DNA from: Symsagittifera roscoffensis
Taxonomy: Eukaryota > Xenacoelomorpha > Acoela > Convolutidae
Assembly: GCF_963678635.1 (NCBI RefSeq)
Contig: NC_087066.1
Span: forward strand, 36,953,152 to 37,017,151
Length of the DNA stretch: 64,000 nucleotides
Reading direction: 5' to 3'
In this document: in pieces, positions 21,077 through 33,129 of the stretch
Numbering within the stretch: position 1 is the first letter of the stretch
Layout: each line of letters begins with the position of its first letter
Program-made: the position numbers and the translations under genes
The notes under the pieces: generated by a model
Told to the model about the DNA's origin: nothing
Seen by the model: the letters and a program-made list of their open reading frames with translations, nothing else
Database searches by the model: none

Positions 21077-21628
21077 TAAACTCAGTCAGCTTTAATTAGG
21101 TAAAGATACTCACTAACGCCTATACAAATAAATTATCAATAACTAAAATTTCCCATTGTAATTCAACAATTGCAACAATTCCTAACAATTTCGGAGTCTG
21201 GTTTGAACGAACAACATCAAAACAAAAAGTTTAAAAGTTCAATAATCAATCTTGCTTGATTGAATCAAGTTTTCACACACTACAACAATTAAGGTTTCTA
21301 TCTCTCTACACTTCTATTCGTGTCTCGTCTTCAAGCTTCACTCCATTGTTTCTTGTTCCTGTTCACCCGTCTCGCTGTCTTCCAGGAGCTTCTGCAGCAT
21401 GTCAATTGAATTACGGGCCCCAAATTCATTGCTCTAGCAACCTCTGTTTGCAGCAGGGCAGTAGATCTAAGTTTACTTTCTGCTCTCGATTTCTACAGAA
21501 GCTGTTATGCAGACGCGGGTTCACATTCCGCTCTAGGTCAGTTTGTAAGACCGCTTTATTCTCTTGTTCTATGGTACAAGAAATCCCAGCTACTCGTTTC
21601 ACAGCTGTCGTCACGGCGTTTCTATGCG

Positions 21629-23045
21629 TTAGGAATGCTCTCTTGTAGAATCCGGTCCTATATCTAGCTGGAAGGACTGATAGGCTTCCGTGTTTTGAGA
21701 CATATGATACTTCGCGCGCTCATATACCCATGCTGTCATCACTGCACGGAACCAAGGCATCAGTCTTTGTCTGGCCCATATCCTCTCGATTGCTTTCGGT
21801 ATCCTCAGAGTTTTACTAGAAGTCCTGAACAAATCCAGTTTTTTACTGAGGCTCACTCTGCTCAGTTGCTCTGGAGTTGGCACGGTCATCTCCTGTTTAG
21901 TTGTCACTGCGTTGGCTTCCAGCCACCTCACCGCACTTATGGTGCTGAAAACCAGTATCGTCACGTTCTGGCATTGATCAGGCAATCCCATGGAGAAAAA
22001 CTCCTCTGCATCCCAAACAAGAACTAGGTTAGTTCTCTTGGGGTATCATAATGTCTGCGCCAGACAGTGGCAGGGATACTCCCCATGGGTTATCAAAATA
22101 TATCTCCAGGTCCGGTATCCTGAAGCTTCTAGCAAAGGTTCTACCTCTGTCATGTTTTGGTGCAATCGTCCTTCTCATCTAAGGTGGGTATTTCAGTCGG
22201 TAATGCTCCACTCGACTTCTTTTTCTGGATATCACTCAACTTACCCTCACTCAGTTTCATAAAATTTTCACCCACTACGTCTTGCAGCTCGCCTTCTGAT
22301 CTCTTCGGGACAGCCAACACCTTCTGTGTCCTCGCGTCCAATACTACCATGTGCGTGAGATTTTAACTAATATAGTATGGTGCAGAACTTGAACTCACTA
22401 GATACTTCGAGCCAGCAGGTCTATGATATGCCTCACTATATTTCAGCTCCATTTCTTTTTCCAGAGCTTCTTGCCAAACCCCAATTTTCTGCTCTGTCTG
22501 TAACGCTCCAGGGAACACTTCCAACCTCAAGGACGTAACCAGCCGATAGGCACGCTCCAGGCGTTCCAATGACTCAACCGAGCAGATCATGCTGTAAAAT
22601 CTCAAAACGGTAACCAGGTTCACTTCCGTTACTCCATGGCAGTCCGCAATTAATTCCACCTATCTTTTTTGCGTGACATACTCAATCTTCCATACAATTG
22701 CGCTAGTTGGCAATGCTGCTCACGCACCTTATTTAAGCAATTGCCAGTCCCACACACTTGTCTTTCCATCCCAAGGCTGGAAGTTAGGCAGGTGCCCTGC
22801 TTCATCCAATCACCTGGAGAATTTCCCTCGGATGATTCCGTGGTTGGTCGGCCATGTTGCTTCACTATCGTCAGCGCCAATTGATGGTGTATCACGGCCA
22901 AATCATGCAGACTTCCGTCATCATCCAAGCTATAGCGACACCTGCTGTCATATCCCATATCAAACCGGAGTTTGGGTGCGGGCACCATGAAGGCTTCATG
23001 AGCTCCCACATGGTCACTCTGCTGGTTCTCAGGGTACCGTCCCAT
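21629..23045 (-). pseudogene. Accessory region segment H, unknown protein, broken
   Basis: Fragments on one strand in succession: MGRYPENQQSDHVGAHEAF..., MELIADCHGVTEVNLVTVLR..., KVLAVPKRSEGELQDVVGE... and LFRTSSKTLRIPKAIERIW. They change frame several times over 1.4 kb but keep the same direction and an amino-acid composition like real protein, so they look like one decayed reading frame. I do not recognise the family. Confidence 0.45.
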
Positions 23046-23152
23046 GAACCAAATTCAAGGCTCATTTTCCCTTTCAGCTCCGAAACCGACCACTCGTTCC
23101 TCTAAGTTGATTCCCAGCCTCGGCTTTTCAACCGTTAACATGCAGATTTCCT

Positions 23153-24180
23153 TCATTTTTTTAATCCAGAAATCGAGACTATGACCTGTTCGAAGTCAAA
23201 ATATGCTTCCCTTGCTTCCTCGTCCACAAAGGGGTTGTACGTCATTCTGGGAATGCCTGACACGTACTGAAATGACTTCAATTTACCCAAGGTTGCGTAG
23301 TCCCTGGGATCTCTGGCCCTCCCAATTGATTCACTATCCAGTTTGAGCTCCTTGTTGGAATATCTCCGCACCTCCTCTAGTCTTCGGTAGCTCTCTACAT
23401 CCTTAGCCTCCTTGGTCGGTTTTTGCAGCGGCATGTCCTGGTATAACTCCAGCAGAGCCCTCAGGAAAATCCGTTAGCGATCAATTCCTCCTTGCCGAAT
23501 GGCTTTCATACATTCTTCTAACACAGGAGGGGGGATACGCTCCACCAAGATTCTCACAAAACAAAGGGCATCTTTACTACCTTTGGCCCATGCTATCGCA
23601 GAGTCATCTCTGCTGATCAATACTCGCATGGCTTCCATCAGTTCCAACTCCTGTTCCTTCGATCTCGAATCGTTACCAGCCTCGTATTCCGATTTTTCAA
23701 CTCCCATCAGGCACCATGCCAAACGTACTTGCAACTCGTTTCTTATGCAGGGGTATGCCAGATACGCCGCCACCCTTGAAGGTGCATTGATCGTCTTGAC
23801 GAAATATCTTTGGAGGGCGACCCTCCAATAGATTTTTAACAGCTGTTCCAAACCACTTTCTTTTGCCTCCGATGACATCACAGTGCTCTACTCTTTTTGT
23901 GTCAGATGGAGCCCTCCATTAACTCTTGTAGAAGTTCTTGCATGGCTTTCTTTTCACTCCAAGTCATCAAGTGCCTTCTCGCCGAGTTCCTCGCCATGAG
24001 CATCTCCACATAGCCACCAGCGGGATCACCCATGTGGATTGCGTCAGGTACTGTAATCGGACTGTACTCGACCCCGTCGATGTGTCCCTCTAGCTTCATT
24101 CGTGCCAGGTTCTTTCGCGTCATCCAGCCCCCAGACCCACACTGGCTCGTGTCTGCCAAGGTTCGTATGCTCTTTCTCAA
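23153..24180 (-). pseudogene. Accessory region segment G, unknown protein, broken
   Basis: Three consecutive minus-strand pieces are rich in charged residues and likely helical: one around LARMKLEGHIDGVEYSPITV, one around KIYWRVALQRYFVKTIN, and one around YRRLEEVRRYSNKELKL. No known motif. Same direction as the flanking pieces. Confidence 0.4.
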
Positions 24181-24199
24181 TTTCGGCCAGTAACATAGC

Positions 24200-24352
24200 C
24201 GGCCAATAACATAGGTGGTATCAGTATTTCTTTTTCTCTACCACCAAGTGCCGCACAATCCCCTTGCCCATTCTCAAGCCGAAAAACATAGGTGTTATCA
24301 GGTTTTTTTTTCTCCCCCACCCTATGCTGCACAATCCCCTTGCCCATTCTCA
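24200..24352. repeat. 80-bp tandem duplication inside the accessory region
   Basis: AACATAGGTG(G/T)TATCAG begins two copies about 80 bp apart, each ending GCACAATCCCCTTGCCCATT. This is a local slippage event in the decayed coding region. Confidence 0.6.
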
Positions 24353-24915
24353 TTAGGATGATACACTTCCGCTAACGAGGTCACTACTGTATTCGCTTTT
24401 GACTTTATCACACTCTGAATCACTCTTTTGCTCCCTGTTTTGCTTTTCAGCCTCTTCAGCCCTTTGCTGGCTCGCTTGACTGTTTGCCCCTTTGTGATTG
24501 GATAATCATCGGCACTGTCCTCCGTGACTGACTCGGTTAGACCGTCAGACCCCGTGGGGCCCATCAGTTTCCCCAGAACCTTGCGCATGATTGGTTGTTT
24601 CAACCCCACTTTCATTACGGACTGCGTCCCATTTATACATATCACGTCCTAAGTCCTTTCTATGAAGGCTACTCGGTTCCAAGTTACCCCCGTTTTCCAT
24701 TCCAACTCACTTTGGTATCTCTCCCATTCCTCCTCTGGCAACGTGCCCAGAGAGGATACTCTCACAGTCTCGTCAATTCTTCTTCTTCTAGGTGACTCGT
24801 GAAGTAGCTTCTGTGCGTACCCTCTCCGAGAATCCAATGCTAGGCAAACTGGGTCTACCGGAGACAGGCTGGCTGGAGCCTCCTTTGTAGGGGACATGAA
24901 TGAAAATGGTGTCAT
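24322..24915 (-). pseudogene. Accessory region segment F, unknown protein, broken
   Basis: Two pieces: one with GTLPEEEWERYQSELEWKTG, one with a Lys/Ser-rich stretch (KRASKGLKRLKSKTGSKR). No recognised domain. Confidence 0.4.
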
Positions 24916-25088
24916 TAATAGCAGAGGTTGATCGACCTCCCACTATCATCGTCTTCACTGAACTGATACCCCAGCAAGTCCCTCTCCAACGCTCCCAAGT
25001 CTAATCCACTCGTTTTATCTTCCCTCCCTTCCATGGGATCGTCATCCTGGTTCTCCGCATCGTCCCCATTGCCATCATCTGGTTTCGG

Positions 25089-26067
25089 TCATGGTCCCGA
25101 AGGGCCCTGGCGCATATCCATACCCGAGTCCGGCCGATTCAGAACAGTCAGTTCCCCTGCATGATAAAATAACTCATCGTTCACCAGAAATTCCACCGAC
25201 TCATCGCCATGTGGCGCCAGCTTGCCCACGTCATGCAGATACATCTTCTGCACTCCCTTGAAAGTTCCAACAATATCACTTTCACCTCTCCTGGCCACTT
25301 CAGTCTGGACCAATCATCAGCTGGTGTATACACGTTGTTCCATACATCTGAGGAAATCCCGGGCTTCCTGGAAGGTGGTGCGTTGATCTTCTTTCGGCTC
25401 CATGCGTCAGGGAAAATGAAATCAAACGTAGGCATCGCCGCAAAATTCCAGCTGATGAAGTGCGGTCCCATTCCTTCACTCCAATTCTGCATTCTCTCCT
25501 CTGCGTCGCGAGCGGCTTCGATGCGAGGGGCAATGGCGGGAGACGGGACTCCCGGCAGCATCCTCCTTATCGGCGGATACCGAAGGCACTGGTCCGGTAG
25601 TGGCCTAGACCCTGCAAGCCACACCTGCTGACTTTCCCTAACGTGAGCATACGCTTCCTGCCAAGCCGGAACTCGCTTCGCCACTACAGAATCCTTCGCT
25701 ATCGGTCGCAGATTCCAGAGCTTGGGGTTGAATTGGATATGGGAAAGTTCCTCACCACCCATGCGACGCTTAAAATCTTAATTGAAGTCCATCAATATCC
25801 ATTCAGTCTCCGCTATTCTTTCAAACAGTCTGTCATCACTGCCAGCCCTCTCAGTTTCGTTTGATCCACCAAATTTAGCACAGAATAATCCACTACTGAG
25901 ACTAGGTTGATATATAACACTGAATTCCTGTACGCCTTTACCTGCACGTCAGGAAAAACAAGCGACATCACTGGTCCATACACTACCGTGAAGAACTCTT
26001 TCAATCCAAAGACTAGAGCTAGCGGATCAATCCGCATCATCACAGCCAGATCAGTTAGCAGAGGCAT
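25089..26067 (-). pseudogene. Accessory region segment E, unknown protein, broken
   Basis: A 193-codon frame (WNLRPIAKDSVVAKRVPAW; ISWNFAAMPTFDFIFPDAW) is preceded by an 84-codon frame (LALVFGLKEFFTVVYGPVM). Pro- and Trp-rich with few stops, so likely once a structured domain. Family unknown. Confidence 0.45.
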
Positions 26068-26148
26068 ACCGCAATACCTCTTGCACTCGCTTGCTCCCGT
26101 CGCGATCTTATCCTCTCTCGTGATGCTCCTGTTCTGTTATAGGATATT

Positions 26149-26821
26149 TTAGATCAAGAGTAAAATCGAATCTTTCATTTTCCGATATGAGGCGGTCTCC
26201 AACTGCGCGTTGAACTCTCGGCTTGTCCCCTGTAGTTGCTCAGGGTAGCGCAGGAGCACGAACAGGTCACCCAATCGACCGTATGTCATCGTGGATAGAG
26301 TGAGGCGTGCATCCAGCCTCAGGTCAGCTAGTGCTTGAGTGAAAAAATTCGAAGGTCCTTTCGCAAATTTTTCATGGCCAAACGTCACCTACAATGACAA
26401 AAACTAGGCTAATCGACAATTTCATAATGTCTCTGAAAAAAGTCGCAATCAGGTTCCTGGAGGTCCTCGGATAGCATGCGGACAAAAAGGATGGCGTCCA
26501 TCTCACTCGCATTCCTCCCAGGATTGCATCAGACCTTTCATATTGTGCCTTCGTGGCCAAAACATCCGATTGGGATTTGTCCAGCGACATTGTATTCACA
26601 TCCTGCATCAGTTGCAACATCACGACTCCAGCTTGCTCCCTTTCCTTCAATAAGTTCTTCAGATACACGTAGATTTCCTTTATTAAGTCTGGTGAATGTT
26701 CAAAGGCGTTTTCTCCCAGTGTACACATTCTCAGAGACAAATACATTGCCAAGAGGTCCTCCTCGGATGACGTCACATTCCACCTGACCATTTTTTCCTG
26801 CACATTCTTCTCATAATTCAA
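26149..26821 (-). pseudogene. Accessory region segment D, helical protein, broken
   Basis: Frames with TSSEEDLLAMYLSLRMC, DLIKEIYVYLKNLLKERE and GVVMLQLMQDVNTMSLDK predict mainly alpha helix. Follows the second SGNH module in the same direction with a frameshift between. Confidence 0.45.
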
Positions 26822-26991
26822 TTGCCTGAACCATTCGCCAACTGCTGTACCAATATGTGATCGTCATTCACTCCTGGTCTCAGTTTTAACAACCTGGCGA
26901 AGTTGGACAGTTCCAACCCCAGGACTTCATTCAGCACCACACGAGTTGAGCAATGCTCTTAGAATCCCTGAATGGCATTCGAAATTTCCGC

Positions 26992-27974
26992 TCAGACAGC
27001 AGAAAGTTCAGCGCGAAGAGGATAATAGGTGTTGTGATCGACAAAACTATTCGGCGCGGGAATGATCACGTCGAATCGTCCCTCTGCTATTGAGGTGACC
27101 ATCGTGTACACAAACTGTAACGATTCTGGCAGCGCCGCATATCCTGGTGATAAAACAAAGACAATCTTCACCACGTTCTTGGTGAAACAATGCCGCACCG
27201 AAGTCTCCACTTCAGTCATGGCCGAAAAGAGCGTCATGATTGCTTCTTCCATAACCTCATTGCTTGGAGTTGATCCGTCCGTGAGTCGAGTCAGTAGACT
27301 TCGGCTCTGTAGGTGATCATTGGAGCCGGCTATTATCATCACTTGTGGATCCATACTGACAATTCTCTGCGCGCTTATCGCCATGCATCCTGCTTGTCCC
27401 CAATCCAGTTTGGGTGCCGTCAGGAAAATCACATTTGTACAAAAGAGAGAGCGAGGCGTGTAGAGATAGTTCGAACTAGCCACTATCACATAATTAGCAT
27501 TCTTGATATCGACGTGGTCATAGACAGCAAACAGACTATCACCCATCGGTGTCTCCAGTCCTTTATACCTCCTGTCGTCCCCTTCCACCAAGGTCGCTCG
27601 GTTATACTCTCTCGAACATTCACTAGGTAATTGTCCCGGTGGCTTGAAGAATTGCCGATACATCTTGTGTTCATTATTGGGCTTGTTTTCCGTCGTGAAT
27701 TTTCCCTTTCGGAGAGGTGGTATCAACTCTCTGGCCCTCCGACGGACGTCCGTCAGGAATCGTGTATTCAGGGGCCCATGGTATTGTCCTGAGGCAACCT
27801 ATCGAGCTCCACAAACCTGATCGTGGTGGCGGAGCTGAACTGCTCTTTCTCTGGCGATAGCCAGTCCACTGCCGGTATCCTGTACAAACACGACACCGTG
27901 GGGCCATTTCTGTCCATCATTCTTCTAGCGTCTGCTCGAAATGTCAACTTATTCATATTGAAACCCGCTAACAT
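26992..27974 (-). pseudogene. Second SGNH-hydrolase-like module of the LTR element
   Basis: Two overlapping frames: an N-terminal piece (KLTFRADARRMMDRNGPTV; LYRIPAVDWL) and a 244-codon piece. The latter has NYVIVASSNYLYTPRS, where a Ser sits in the nucleophile position, and VMIIAGSNDHLQSR, a clear GxND block III. Downstream IVFVLSPGYAALP resembles the following beta strand. The usual GDS glycine-aspartate is replaced (ASS), so activity is doubtful. The module follows the first one at a distance of about 300 bp of decayed sequence, and both were probably one polypeptide. Confidence 0.5.
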
Positions 27975-28282
27975 ATCAGCCTTGTTTTGCCCCCATGTGC
28001 CATGATCTGACGTTTCCAGAGCAGCACACTGGTCGATTCAGGTTAAGTAGTTGCCGATGAACTTCTCGCCGGAGCGGGGCTTGTCGTGGGTAAGTTATTC
28101 GCACTCGTAGAGGCCTGAGAGCTCGTTTGATTTTGGTCATTAGGTCTTCCCAGCCTTCTCTCGAATGGTTGATTTCGAGGAGGGGGAGCAGTCCCCGGCC
28201 TTTCTCTTACATCTGAGCTAGGAGCCGCGGGAGTATCACCACTCGCTTCTGATGCCAGAGGCCCGAGACGATTAGCAAGTGG

Positions 28283-28979
28283 CTACGGCACGTTGCTCCT
28301 CACTCTACCTCTGCCAGTCAAACTGGTCCGAGCAAGTGAGTCAGTCGTCCCGAGTTCTTCTTCTATCTCCTCGATCTTCGTGCGAAAGGCGTCGTTGATC
28401 CATCTCCTTCCATTTAGATTGTTAAAATGTATGTCATCTCTGGTGAGCGCGAGATGGTCAGTCATGCGCAACGTGTTCTCCAAATCCATGAGTCGTAACT
28501 TGCCTGGATTGCTCCTGATTAGATTACGGATCATTTCTTTTCATCGGATCACGTTACCATTCATGAAGTCAGCCACTGGCGTGCCCACTTCCGGATTCGA
28601 TGGGGTTTGTGCACAACACTACTAGCCTCGGCTTATATTTTTCGTTCAGTTCATTCAAAAGACAAACCAACCGAGGTTCCCACCTGCTCTCTGGAGTAAC
28701 CGGAGCCCTTGAGATGTCGTTGGTTCTCAGCATTACTATCAATATGTCCATTTGATCTTCGTTCGGGAACTCCATCATTTCGATCGTTTGGGCCACGGAG
28801 GCTCCTCCAAAGGATGCAACAGTGGTCTGACCACTCACGCAGTTCTCGTTCCGATCCCTCACCAAGCTGTCCCCTACAATTAGATGATGACTCCCTGAAC
28901 GAATAGCTTGATTGCTGATGGCAGGATTCCAGCTCATCACGTTCAGGCAGGCTCGAGGGTGCTCCGCGGCCACTTGCAA
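28283..28979 (-). pseudogene. First SGNH/GDSL-hydrolase-like module of the LTR element
   Basis: SGNH blocks in order: HHLIVGDSLVRDR (block I, nucleophile Ser), ASFGGASVAQ (block II), ILIVMLRTNDISR (block III, with Arg instead of the usual Gly of GxND), then after a frameshift near 28560 LALTRDDIHFNNLNGRRW (block V, Asp-x-x-His). SGNH enzymes are esterases or lipases. A role in a retroelement is inferred only, although esterase domains are known in some LINE ORF1 proteins. The catalytic Ser, Asn, Asp and His are all still visible, which is notable in a frame-broken copy. Confidence 0.65.
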
Positions 28980-28988
28980 AACAAAGTT

Positions 28989-29407
28989 TTAGACCGCAAG
29001 CTTCTTCCTGATGTCCACCACACGAGACCTTAAGGTACTCTCCCCGCGTGTCGGTTCCGCTGGCACAAACGCCTGTGATGCTCGCTCCGAGGTGCTGGAA
29101 GAGCGATTTGTGCGTTGGGAAGGGACGACCCTGCTCAACGTTCGACCACTGCTTTTGTTGATTTCGTTGATTTCCACTTGTTCAAACGAGTCTTGGAACT
29201 GAGGAGTATTTAGGTGTCTGGAGGCTTGCGTATAGTTTTCCTAGAAATCAATGCAGACTGTGACGCCTGCGGAGGGGCCACGGGCTCCCTGGAAACGCAC
29301 AGTTCCTCTGCTTTCAACTTGGAATGCGCGTCCTTGAGGAGTGCGTGGCTGCCCCTATCTAGAAGATACAAAATAGATTTCGGGTCAGCCTCGCTATGCA
29401 TTAACAT
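28989..29407 (-). pseudogene. N-terminal remnant of the accessory region
   Basis: Two short frames (DPKSILYLLDRGSHALLKDA; a Ser/Arg-rich linker ERASQAFVPAEPTRGE) lead into the first SGNH module. Unknown function. Confidence 0.4.
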
Positions 29408-29437
29408 CGGCTTTAGAGTCTACAATGTAATAACATA

Positions 29438-29800
29438 GGGAATAGACTTGGTAAGGTTTCCTGGTTTGTGTGACGGTTAGAGAATAGTAAGAAAAGTGGT
29501 ATTTTTTGTTTTTTTTTTTGACAAAAATTTTGGCGCAAGTTATCTAAATGTCCAATACCAATGGTTAATTACGTGTAGGTGTGAAACGAAGTTTTTATGT
29601 TTTTTGATACGTGGTAAGTCAATGGTAAGAGTTTCAAAAATTGAAGTTTGATTAAAACTTTCAAAACACGATAAAATTTAGTATATTTTGATCGATTAAC
29701 TATTTTGTAAGATGATTTTGAAACTGTGCTCTATCTACCTGAAACTATGCTGACACCTACTGAAAAATCAAAACTTGAACATTTCGAGAAAAAAATTATA
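29438..29800. repeat. Dispersed repeat C, copy 1
   Basis: Shares a colinear series of phrases with 43123-43500 and 47870-48250: GGGAATAGA(C/A)TTGG, GACGCGC/GGCGCAA..TTATCTAA, TCAATGGTAAGAGTTTC, AAAACACGATAAAATT and AACTATGCTG. It marks the 5' boundary of the gypsy remnant. Confidence 0.55.
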
Positions 29801-30458
29801 TGTAAACAAAATATATAAATCACTGCATCTGCAGTAAATTTACTGCCATAATTTACACTTACAAATAGAAAACTATACATTTACATGAAAATAATTGTAA
29901 AATTGAAAATTTTCACATAATGAATATTATTCAAGTTTCTCTGGTAAAATTTAAAAAATAGAAATGCTGAATAAATTGCGTAAAATCTACACGATTTATC
30001 AGTTTTTTGTAGTTTTCTGGGAAACATTCGCCAATATTTTTTGTTAGAAAGGAATATGTTTTTTTCTTTTTTGACCCAAAAAATCAGCAAAGTAGTAGTT
30101 TGATGATGGAAAAAGAGTGTTTTTTTAGTTGAGGTAATTTACTCGAAGGGTAAGATACCATTTAATTGAACATGAGCTCAAGAACTCTTCCAATAATTTG
30201 CTGAATTAAAAATTTTTCCATTTTGTACTTGTCTGTTGATTTAAATCCAAAAACAAAGTAGTTGATAGCTTGATAATGTGTTTTAGGATAAAAAAATCAA
30301 AATAATGACTATACGCATTTAGATATTCAATCAACAAAATCCCATACACAAGTCTGATGCACTGGACAAAGGTTATTGAACGCTGTTTCACATTCTAGGT
30401 TGAAGAAAGTTCTTGGGCTTTCAATTAATCAGCAACCTTTGTCGTTTTTTTCTGCAGA
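29801..30458. other. AT-rich spacer without recognisable content
   Basis: No frame with a recognisable protein, no obvious repeat. Predicted frames here are short and of low complexity. Confidence 0.5.
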
Positions 30459-30547
30459 TTAAGGTCTGAAGAAAAATAAAACAATAGATAGTACAGAGAC
30501 AATAACAATGAAAAGTCCCAAAAAAGTTACAATAATTTCATAGGAAC
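30459..30547 (-). pseudogene. Possible terminal exon encoding a membrane anchor
   Basis: Behind a good acceptor (CAAGTTTTCAG, minus strand) an 89-bp frame encodes IIVTFLGLFIVIVSVLSIVL followed by FFFRP and a stop. It could be the tail of a small membrane protein of the neighbouring Polinton or a host gene fragment. No upstream partner exon identified. Confidence 0.25.
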
Positions 30548-30599
30548 CTGAAAACTTGAAAAAATTAAACATTTTTTGCGACTGTTTCAATTTTTCATA

Positions 30600-31819
30600 T
30601 TTTGAACATTTGATAGTCTTTCTCCCGAGACTATCACATCGGGTATTTGCTCCAAAACATTTCGAATCTCAAGAATTCTCTAATAGATTCTGGATAATGC
30701 AATTTTTATGCTGCATCCTGTAGTGAAGTCCCATAAAAAACAAGAAAAATTGATTTTGAAAATCTTCTTTGGAAGAGCTGGGAAATCTTCATTGAGCTGC
30801 ATTGCTTTCATTGTTGTAACATGAGGGTGACAACGAGAAGTTGCAACTTAGGAAACAATTGCTCATCCACTCCAAATAGTTCTAAGCTCTCTCAATCAAA
30901 GTTGTTGATAGATGAAAGGGTTTTCATAAAAAGATCCCGCAACAGATGAAATTGTATTCATTGCAACAGCTAGTTTTCTTATTGGAGCGTTATTGATGAT
31001 ATTTTCTTGTATGAATTGGTTTTGACGAGACAAAATGATAAAGAATCTTGCTACAGTTTCCATGTAATGTTATTGAACAGGTTCTCTTTCCAGATTCAAT
31101 AACAAGTATTGTTGGTTAGGCTCAGCAAATAAAATTCTTCTAGCAAAGAGCGAACAATCAACAATTTTCAGACCGACATTTGGGGTATCAGATAGCATGT
31201 AAATTAGTTCTAGCTCAAATAAACTTTCTTCGAATATTGGTATTTGGTAGTGACAATTTTTCGCAAGTACACAAATCAATGGCGAGCCTCCCATAGAGTG
31301 AATGACTATCCCTGCTCCAAAGGAATTGGTTCTATCAGTGAACGGATGCATATGAAATACATCAGGAAATTTTTTGAAAATGCAACCAAGACAAGCGAGT
31401 TTTCCTTTATTACTTAAGGCCGACGAGTTGACTTTGTTCGATATTTGTGCCTTATGAGGATATAATCCATTGGCGTTGTAAACCATAGTAATGCTAAAAA
31501 AAACTTCAAAATTGGAGAAGAATGAATGTAGTAGATTGTTTATATAAGTTAAGTGAGGTTCTGGTTCCTCGTCCAAAATCTCTTCAAATTTTGCTTTATG
31601 TTCTGCTTTTTCTCTCTTGAAAGCTTCAATGAACCTTCCCTTGAATAATTGAACCGTTAAACTAAAATGGTTATTACGCATGTCCAAGTCGAGATTACGA
31701 TCCTTCACAAATTCAATCTCAAAACTGCTTCCATCTAGAGAAGTACTGGGAAATACTTCTTGTATGTAAGATGACATAATTGTTTCCAAAACTGGGACTT
31801 TATCAAGAATCTCCAACAA
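30600..31819 (-). pseudogene. Polinton/Maverick penton-like minor capsid protein, frameshifted
   Basis: A 249-codon frame (31819-31070) has the layout of the widespread Polinton penton-type protein: a start with LETIMSSYIQEVFP, the central YINNLLHSFFSNFEVFF and NGLYPHKAQISNKV, and a C-terminal LKIVDCSLFARRILF that resembles the usual K(I/V)xDAxLxVRxV strand. After a frameshift near 31070 similarity appears to continue in other frames (NAPIRKLAVAMNTISSVAG; TTMKAMQLNEDFPA) to about 30600. In related elements it forms the vertex of a virus-like capsid. This copy is broken. Confidence 0.55.
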
Positions 31820-32019
31820 AGAGTTTGTAAAAGCCCGAACCGAAAAAGACTACTTTGGTTTATACTCATTTTATATTGTCAAAATCATCTTCGCGACAGC
31901 GACTGGTTTTCGGTCTACTTTTTCGAGACATCGATCTAATTGTACCAGTTCTACGCTTAATTTGTTTCCCACTTCCCAATTTTTTCTAACTTTTTATTTT
32001 TGTTCCCACATTTTTTGCA

Positions 32020-32232
32020 ATTGTTTTGATTTTTTTTTGCGTCCACTATCAACTTCCCCAATCTCTGGAGCAGCTATTTCAGTTAAATCTGCTCCGATTG
32101 TTTTTGCAGCTCGGACTATTTTTTTTTAAAAAAGGGGATTGCAGTCCTCTCAAGAGTTTGTGCAAAAGGACCAAAACCTCTTCCACATTGTCTTGTATGT
32201 CCTCGAAAAATTGCCAAATCAGCTGAATTTTG
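32020..32232 (-). pseudogene. Small Gly/Arg-rich Polinton-type protein remnant
   Basis: Minus-strand frame with HTRQCGRGFGPFAQTLERTA then IPFFKK, broken by a frameshift but continuing with a Lys/Ala-rich stretch. Polintons often carry a short protein with this RGFG-type start next to the penton gene. Weak but in the expected place. Confidence 0.35.
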
Positions 32233-32699
32233 AGCAACCATCTCGTGTGCAGCTTAAATCAAAATTGATTATTCAAAACAAGATTATTCGATGATTGTTC
32301 GGAACAAGAGAGCAACTCGTGCAACTCATATGGACAAAACGAAATTTTTGCCCCTACTATCGCTTAGTTGTATTTTGATACTATGAAAAAAAAAATTTTT
32401 TAAATTTCAAAATGTAAATTTGTGAAGGAGTGATAATGCTGTCCGGTAGAAATTGTATCACCCTTTTTTACTTTGGAAATGAATGGAATACAGCGCAGTA
32501 AAAGATTTTGTATCACCGACTATATAAATATATATATATCTTATAATATCAGTATACATCATCTAAGAATATATTTTTATAATGTCATAAGAATACTGAG
32601 GTTAATGCCATCCTTTTCCACTCATTATAGCCCTGTTTGATTTTGGTCCAAATCACAACCAAAAATGTGATTCAAATCAGAACTTTGGATAATAAACAC

Positions 32700-33010
32700 T
32701 GAGTGATCATCAGGTAAATGAACGGCTATATTTTAATTACTTTTATCTTATGATACATATATTTCGTTAAATTCAAATGCTTGAGCACCTAGACGTTCTC
32801 GATTTTTGTTGTGCACTGTTACCACTATGTTAACAAAACTTGGATATAATTATGGTTCAATATGCATCAGTTTTATTTTCTCATCAAAACCTTTTCTGCA
32901 ATCTACGATTGTAAGTTTTCCCTCAGCAACATTTTGGTTTAAAGAAGGACATGATAGTTTTGACATAGCAACATTCCATTCTCCTTTTAAAGGTAATTAA
33001 TCTGCTAGAA
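32700..33010 (-). pseudogene. Polinton-associated small gene remnant
   Basis: Minus-strand frame LPLKGEWNVAMSKLSCPSL then NVAEGKLTIVD. A GxW-V-A-L/M start of this type occurs in a conserved Polinton gene of unknown role. It lies between integrase and capsid genes, which supports the assignment. Broken downstream. Confidence 0.35.
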
Positions 33011-33129
33011 AGTTTCCAAAGGAACTCAAACTGTTATTATTTGAGTAAGATAACAAACAAAAGAAGCGTTAGAAACTAGGGGTAAAAGAATCCATGACAG
33101 CTGATTGATATAAATTTAGTTCGAAAAAG

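Larger units (their letters stand above)
19816..29437 (-). mobile_element. 3' part of a large gypsy-family LTR element with an SGNH-rich accessory region
   Basis: The minus strand carries a long decayed coding region (29407 to about 20300) that runs straight into an LTR. No gag, protease, RT or integrase is visible in it, so this is the downstream, accessory part of the element. The last piece before the LTR (AITHDKT-like, 20504-20310) matches the sequence just before the plus-strand LTR at 60050-60200, tying both to one family. At the 5' end it stops against a dispersed repeat at 29438. Confidence 0.65.
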
